This document shows, in pieces, positions 58,461 through 64,000 of a stretch of 64,000 nucleotides of DNA; position 1 is the stretch's first letter; every line of letters starts with the position of its first letter. Under the pieces are notes generated by a model, which was not told the origin of the DNA, did not search any database, and saw nothing but the letters and a program-made list of their open reading frames with translations. This DNA is from Fremontodendron californicum (Eukaryota; Streptophyta; Magnoliopsida; Malvales; Malvaceae). A program made the position numbers and the translations under genes. The stretch spans positions 873,001 to 937,000 of the forward strand of contig JAULJL010000010.1 of assembly GCA_030761205.1 (NCBI GenBank). Direction: 5' to 3'.

Positions 58461-60752
58461 TCACCTAGAACCACGGGAATAAGGTGGTGAATAAGAGCGC
58501 TCCCTCCTTGATCTTCCACCATGAGGAGAATATCTTGGAGAATAATCACGACCTCGATATGGCGAGCGCCTTGGAGATCGACGATGCCCGTAGTCATCAC
58601 GACCACCACGCCCATAGTCATCACGACCACCACGCCCGTAGTCATCACGACCACCACGATACCTACCACGGTCACCACGACCTTTTCCCCAATACAAAAA
58701 CATCATCAAAAGTATTAGTCAAGACATCTTAAAATCATAAAGTCCAGTTTTGTAACAAATAAAAAATATTTAAAATTTCAGACTTACCAGAGTCTCTGGT
58801 ATTTTTCAGTCCAAGATAATGCCCTGGAGTTGGAGTTCTTGCCCGTTTCCTACGTGACTGAAAAGTAGATAAAACACCTTAATATTCAACTAGGCAAATA
58901 TTAGCATCATCAAACTAGTGAAGGACCTACAACGTCATACATCATTTACCGCAATTATATCATCAGAAAACAAACATGATACTCTGAAAAGGAAAAAACT
59001 TCATTTGGAAGATCACCTGGAAGGTGAAAAAACGGCCATTGAAAAAAGGGAAGAAGAAAAGCATGATACACATCCGGACATAAGTAGTGCCTATTATATG
59101 AATGCCATATGTGAAACACCATAAAGGCCTGATTATAAAGTTGTTGTATTGGCCGTTGATTAGTTGAGAGTTGAAAGTGAATGCTGAGGTTGTATAGTTG
59201 TTGGGCATAATAGTTGCTAATTTAGTTGATCACATGCATTTGAAAAGCTGTTTTAGCTGGCCATTGATCAAGCTTGTTTGACTTAAGTTGAGATGGATGA
59301 TCTCATCATCTTTGATTGCTGCCAACATAGCTGACACAATATGTTCTGAATATAGCCAGAAAACTTCCAAGTTAAGCATGATAAACACACAAAACCATCA
59401 ACTCTAAGCAACAAGGATAGACTCAGATTACCCTCTCCACAGTTATGTATCGACCCTCTAAAACTGATTGGTTGAGATACTTGATGCAGCGGTTGGCATC
59501 CTCAACATTGTCCATAGTAACAAAAGCAAAACCACGAGATATGCGAGTACGAGGTTCCATGACAAGAAAACATGATGCAACCTTTAAAACAAAATCAACT
59601 CATTAATAGCAGATAGAGATTTGATAATAGTAATAAAATAATGAAAGCAAAGAAAAACCCAGAATTTTGAGTCTATAACAGAAAACCAACCTTTCCCTCT
59701 TTGGAGAAGTGCTCTTCAAGGTCCCTCTCTGTGACCCTTTGAGATAGACCAGTCACATAAAGTGTGTTTCCAGGGTTTGCATCAGCCCTGCCACATCATT
59801 CCAAAAGAATATAAAAAAATAATAATAATAAAATGGTGCATTTGAAAGTCCAACATTAAAGTAGGAGAAGAAAAGATATGGTGGTATAAACATAAACATT
59901 GCAGTTCAGGTCACAGCCCGATAATTAAAACTAACCTGCCTCGACTTCTTGACCTTGACCTGGATCAGAAACAACCAAAGGAAAAAAAAATAAGCAATAC
60001 TACCACAGAACTTATTGTAAATTGAAATCGAGCAGGTGGACAACAAACCTGCCACGACTATGTGACCTGGACCTATGCCTTGGCCTTGACAAGGAGTGGG
60101 ATCTAGACCTAGACCTAGACCTGGGTCTAGATCTGGATCGTGACCTTGACTGCTCTCTCCATGGGGAGGGAGACTGAGAATTCCTGATACAACCAGCAAA
60201 TGAAAATGGAGATTGATGTAAAGAAACTGAATAACAAGCTTTGAAAAAATGTTGAGGGCTCGATATAAAACCAATCCTCAAAATCACTTCCCAAATAATT
60301 CATATATGTTCTCACACTCGCCCACACTATCCCTTTACAAAGATTCTCCATTTTTCTCCCAGAAACAACGGAGTAAAAGATTCAACAGTCAAAAGCCTAC
60401 TTCAACTCAACTTTTAAAAGAAGAAAAATCTTTTTTTTTCATACTGACTGAATATTCACAATTCCTTTGGGATGATAATCCCTCATAATAAATGCTCATC
60501 AAATCCCTAAATCAGCCCAACTTGTTTAATCTAGGGTTTCCCGATAACTCATTTGAAAGAAATAAGCAAAAACAAGTAGTACAGCCAGAGATCTAAAGCT
60601 AAAATACACAGATGGGAAATGGAGCTAACCTTTTACGAGGAGAATCCGCCTGTTCCATAACAAAAACGCATTTAAATCGAGAAATTCTTGACCAACTAAA
60701 TTAAAAGCAAAGATGAGAGAAGAAAGAAGATGTGAGTGAGAGAGCTTACCAT
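58461..60752 (-). CDS. SR45a: Serine/arginine-rich splicing factor SR45a (Tra2-like)
   Basis: Eight minus-strand exons (60750-60752, 60630-60649, 60049-60183, 59936-59959, 59691-59787, 59432-59581, 58788-58857, 58461-58681) join to 239 residues. The first coding exon is only the ATG, immediately before GTAAGC. Residues 8-60 are an RS domain (RSRSRSRPRSRSRSRSHS). A single RRM follows with RNP2 LYVTGL (70-75) and RNP1 SRGFAFVTM (108-116), then an Arg/Gly/Tyr-rich tail with GGRDDYGR repeated and RSYSPPYSRGSR at the end. This RS-RRM-RS order is that of transformer-2 and plant SR45a, nuclear regulators of alternative splicing, often stress-responsive. The tandem GRGGRDDYGR codons are a small internal repeat (about 58600-58660). 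All phases agree. Confidence 0.92.
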
Positions 60753-61792
60753 TTTGACGAAGAGAAAGAGAACCCTAGAACGCGAGATTGGAAATTGGGA
60801 AATTTAGGGTTTTTACGCGTAGAGATACAAAGGTCAATGAAATGTTCGTTTTGAGAAATAATGAATGATATTTAAAGGAGAGATTCAATGCGGTTGACGT
60901 GAGATGGAACTTCTGTGCGCTACCACTGTTTAAAACAGTAAAAAAATGGATTAGTATCATATTAAAAAATGTACATTCTTTTTAGTGGTATTATTATTAC
61001 TAAAAAAGTTCACTTATGTGGATGAAAAAAAATTTTAAAAATTTATTTTTTAATAAAATTAAATTTAATTTAGAAATAAGTAGTTTTTCAATGGATAGTT
61101 ATTTTTTAAAGCAAAAGACATCTATTTTTATTGTTATATTTTTTATAATTACCCTTAACTGATCAATCAAAGACATTATATATAGTATATAGATTATTAT
61201 GTACAGATTAATAATATATATTTCCATCAAACAAACAAAAAATTAAAATAATATAAACAATATTGCTAATATAAAATTGTTCAAAATAAATAAAACATAT
61301 TAATGCATTTAATCATTTGATTTAGTGATAAGTGTATGTTTTTCATAACTCAAAGAGCTGGCTTCCCTTCATATAAAAAATATTTGTCATAAAATTTAAC
61401 AACTTATCATCTCACTTTCTTTTTAATTAAAAGTAAGAGGAAAATTCCATCAACAAATTTATCAAAAAACATATAAGTATTATTTATAAAAAAAAATAAA
61501 ACTGCCCTCTATTAAAAATTTAGCAATGTGATTGAACATGATCAAATATTTAGCTTTCTTAAGTGAATTAGAATTAGAACTAAAATTAACAAAGTAACAA
61601 CAACAACAAAAATAATTAAAATTAAAATCCAATAGAAAATGAATTTAACAGCATCCACCAAGAACTAGTTCACAAAAGAAAAATGGATGGCAAAGCAAAG
61701 CAAAACCAAACATTTCATTACACACTGTTCCAGATACAAAACTAACAGGATCCAAAGAAAGTAGCCGATTACACCATGGTTCCACACTGCTT

Positions 61793-61828
<36 letters not shown>

Positions 61829-62014
61829 AATATATACCATAATGCACATATTTTACAAACTAATAATACTTCACCAAAGAGCTAAAAATAGAAGAAATCT
61901 CCAAGTCTACCATTACCAATGGTGATATGAATTTACAAGGTCCAGTGACATGCCACTATTACATTCTAGTTCTCTACCAGTCTTGTATGATCACAAATGC
62001 AGAGGAAAGATGAT
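60753..62014. other. Intergenic: SR45a promoter and PLD 3' flank
   Basis: Very AT-rich; a (TA)n run lies at 61803-61830. No gene was recognised. The 3' UTR of the phospholipase gene is expected from about 61650 to 62014. Confidence 0.5.
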
Positions 62015-63577
62015 TTATGTTGTGAGAATATCCGGACTTTTAATCGAGTGAGCTCCAAGTACTTTACCACCAACATCTGGGAAATTTTCATGTCCGGGAA
62101 GTGGCTTTACTTTACCATCGGCATCTACTTGCAAAGGATACATCAGAAGGTGGCCCTGCAATGCCGAATAATCAGTATCTGTAAATTTCTTCCAGTTATC
62201 TTCAGCAATCTCGTTTACTGTTTTCACACATTCCAGACTTTCTGGCTCCTTGAAGCACTTATTTAGCTCACCAAGATGCTCTGCCCACAGTGACATTCTA
62301 TACCCGTATACCTGCCAAGTGCAGAGAGGTGTCACTAGGTATGTATACTAAAACATTCAAATTCCGATTAAGAACTTCCTTTCCTTGCAATGCAGTCTCA
62401 GGGCAGTGTTTTTGTCTATGTTGCTCCGACTCTTCATTTTTTTTGAAGTATCCGTGTCCGACGTATATCCGAACATGGGTATGAGAATATGATCCTCCAA
62501 ATACCCTCCAAATACAAAAAAATCTTGAAAAAAAATTGAACATACCCGTGTCCAACACTCACATCCAAGTCCGAATAACATAGGTTTTTGTTTCATGTGT
62601 CATTTTACATGTCAAGTGAGTGACTAAAATGCATTTTCTCATTTAATACTATGCCATGTCCAAAAAAGAAACAGAAATGTGAAGCATATTTTTCATGTTG
62701 CAAAAAGTTCCATTCTTAGCAGGTACTAAACACAGTTTTGACACAATGTTCACTAAATGTCACACTTTGATTAATTTTGGACGTCAAGTATACCACACTA
62801 ATACGATGATTCTCGAAAAAAAGTAAAGAAAAGAAAGAAAGACAAATCTTCCATGAACAACATTTGGGCCTTTTTCTTACCATCTCCGAAAAACAGCCAA
62901 GAAAATGGTCCAAAAAGTATTTTTCTTACCTGACCACGTGGATGTTTTTTCTTTTCAGCCCATGTATAATGTCGTTGATAGGCACCCATAGCTATCTCAG
63001 TGTCTTTTGTAGCAGCCATGGATCTTTGGTTAATATTAGCTGACCCCACAATCACATACTCATCATCTATTATCAATCCTTTTGCATGCACGTAAATCAT
63101 GAACCGACCAAATTTTGCAGAGTCAGAGACCTAAGCAAAATATAAAAATATATTAATGTAATGATAAGCAACTTCTCACTTCATTACGAATTATCAATAC
63201 AGCTATTAATTCTCTTAATTAATAGTCAAGAATCTCTCCACTGTTTATCAAAATCTAAAGCTATAACTTATCAGCACAAAAACATAATAAAACAAAGAGT
63301 AAAATACTCACAAAATCTAAACGTTGAAATCTAGAATTATGTAGGATCGGTCCTCATCCAATTTAAACAGACATTAATCCACATTCTACAACAAGAATCT
63401 AAAAAAGAACAAAAGGGCAATTACCAAATTATCATTACCGCCGAGCATTTCCTGGGAAACCTCTTCCCTCTTACCAAGACAATAGAAATTGAGGTAATCT
63501 TGAGGATGTGAGTCCGTAATTTGCATGGACTTGAGTTCTTGTGCAACAACTTCATACATCATTTGCATTGTTTGAGA
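62015..63577 (-). CDS. PLDDELTA: Phospholipase D delta, 3' end (partial)
   Basis: The last three exons are visible: 63425-63577, 62930-63130 and 62015-62311. They encode MQMMYEVVAQELKSM and DYLNFYCLGKREEVS, then RFMIYVHAKGLIIDDEYVIV and GSANINQRSMAATKDTEIAM, then VYGYRMSLWAEHLGEL to PDILTT at the stop. HAKGLIIDD with GSANINQRS is the second HKD catalytic motif. The C-terminus FPDVGGKVLGAHS...ILTT is typical of PLD delta rather than alpha or beta. The enzyme hydrolyses phosphatidylcholine or phosphatidylethanolamine to phosphatidic acid at the plasma membrane and microtubules in stress signalling. The first HKD motif, C2 domain and start lie beyond the right edge. Confidence 0.92.
62418..62584 (+). 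repeat. Dispersed repeat with CGTGTCCGAC motifs, copy 3
   Basis: It has TTGCTCCGACTCTTCATTTT, GAAGTATCCGTGTCCGACGT and CCGTGTCCAACACTCACATC, in the same order as the copies at 25642 and 28213. It lies in the intron between the last two PLD exons, antisense to that gene. Confidence 0.8.
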
Positions 63578-64000
63578 CTGGAAACAAAAAATGGGTCAAT
63601 AAAAGTAGAATAGCTTTTCATCCTGCATTTCTCTAATAAGAACAAACAGAAAATTCCACCTTCATTTATGGATAACAATAAAGGTGATGTCAAAAACGTA
63701 AACCCTAAACCAAAAACGAACTAAAATAATAATAAATAAATACAAACCAAATAAGCCCAAGTAGCAGAAACCATATTTTCTTAAAGTATGCTAGCATAAG
63801 CATTCTTCCAGAATTTCAAAGGTCTCCCATCAGATATCAAGTCTAAGTTCAGAACCATGGACTAGAAACAAAACACAATATAATTTGATTTTTCTTCAAG
63901 AAATTAAAGGAAGATGTATATTGCAACAAGCACACAATTGCTGTCGCTTCATGTCTTTATCATAACGAATAGACATAAGATGCTGCAGCTAATTTGGTTC
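63578..64000. other. PLD delta intron, cut by the window edge
   Basis: No further PLD exon was recognised between 63578 and the end, so this is probably one intron running off the window. Confidence 0.5.

Noticed and set aside
58433..58732. Overlapping open frames opposite and beside the SR45a tail (His- or Val-rich)
   Set aside because: They are shadow frames of the repetitive DDYGRGG codons.

Overview
This window is nuclear DNA from a flowering plant, most likely a eudicot. It is AT-rich, its genes are broken by GT-AG introns, microsatellites ((TA)n, (GA)n) are everywhere, and every recognisable gene belongs to a plant family (novel plant SNARE, GDSL esterase, IQD, STY kinase with ACT domain, DVL/RTFL peptide, BBD nuclease, AKRP, SR45a, PLD-delta). 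There is no operon structure and nothing prokaryotic. I cannot name the species from sequence alone. Exon borders below were chained by hand from splice sites, reading phase and family knowledge; for every gene called intact the exon lengths sum to a multiple of three.

Layout. 1-2640: relics of two genes, a novel plant SNARE with an in-frame stop and a RING E3 ligase whose dead exon was then copied in a 522-bp tandem duplication. 5313-7229: intact five-exon GDSL esterase/lipase. 7.2-10.8 kb: repeat-rich, with a MULE-type MITE carrying a perfect 9-bp target duplication, a possible Helitron and AT-rich tandem repeats. 10837-12036: intron-less F-box/DUF295 gene, followed by a decayed second copy of its 3' end. 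13720-14781 (minus): DUF1990/UPF0548 gene, divergent from a RECQ3-type helicase locus (15510-25497, plus). The helicase locus carries several frame-breaking lesions, an 8-nt microexon, and a very young Ty1/copia element (17469-21991) in one intron. 26084-26910 (minus): SEC14/CRAL-TRIO-like protein. 28488-31215 (minus): LTO1, a plastid VKOR-thioredoxin fusion. 33268-33780: IQD20-like calmodulin-binding protein. 34371-41313 (minus): 16-exon STY8/17/46-type ACT-domain kinase with an LTR-retroelement remnant and a 132-bp perfect duplication in its largest intron.

41.3-48.0 kb is gene-free. 48001-48186 is a 61-residue DVL/ROTUNDIFOLIA-LIKE peptide gene. 50017-50712 is an ammonium-transporter (AMT2-type) pseudogene split by a 211-bp MITE. 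Then, all on the minus strand: BBD bifunctional nuclease (51663-54020), plastid ankyrin protein AKRP (54769-57606), SR45a/Tra2-type splicing factor (58461-60752), and the 3' end of phospholipase D delta (62015-63577, continuing off the right edge).

The genes are unrelated neighbours rather than a pathway, although LTO1 and AKRP are both plastid proteins. I see no candidate for a wholly new system. The most unusual items are the copia LTR built from 35-bp hairpin-forming repeats that differ in number between two otherwise identical LTRs, the MITE-split ammonium transporter, the RECQ3 locus with multiple lesions, and a dispersed repeat of about 170-190 bp seen three times in one orientation in or near genes.
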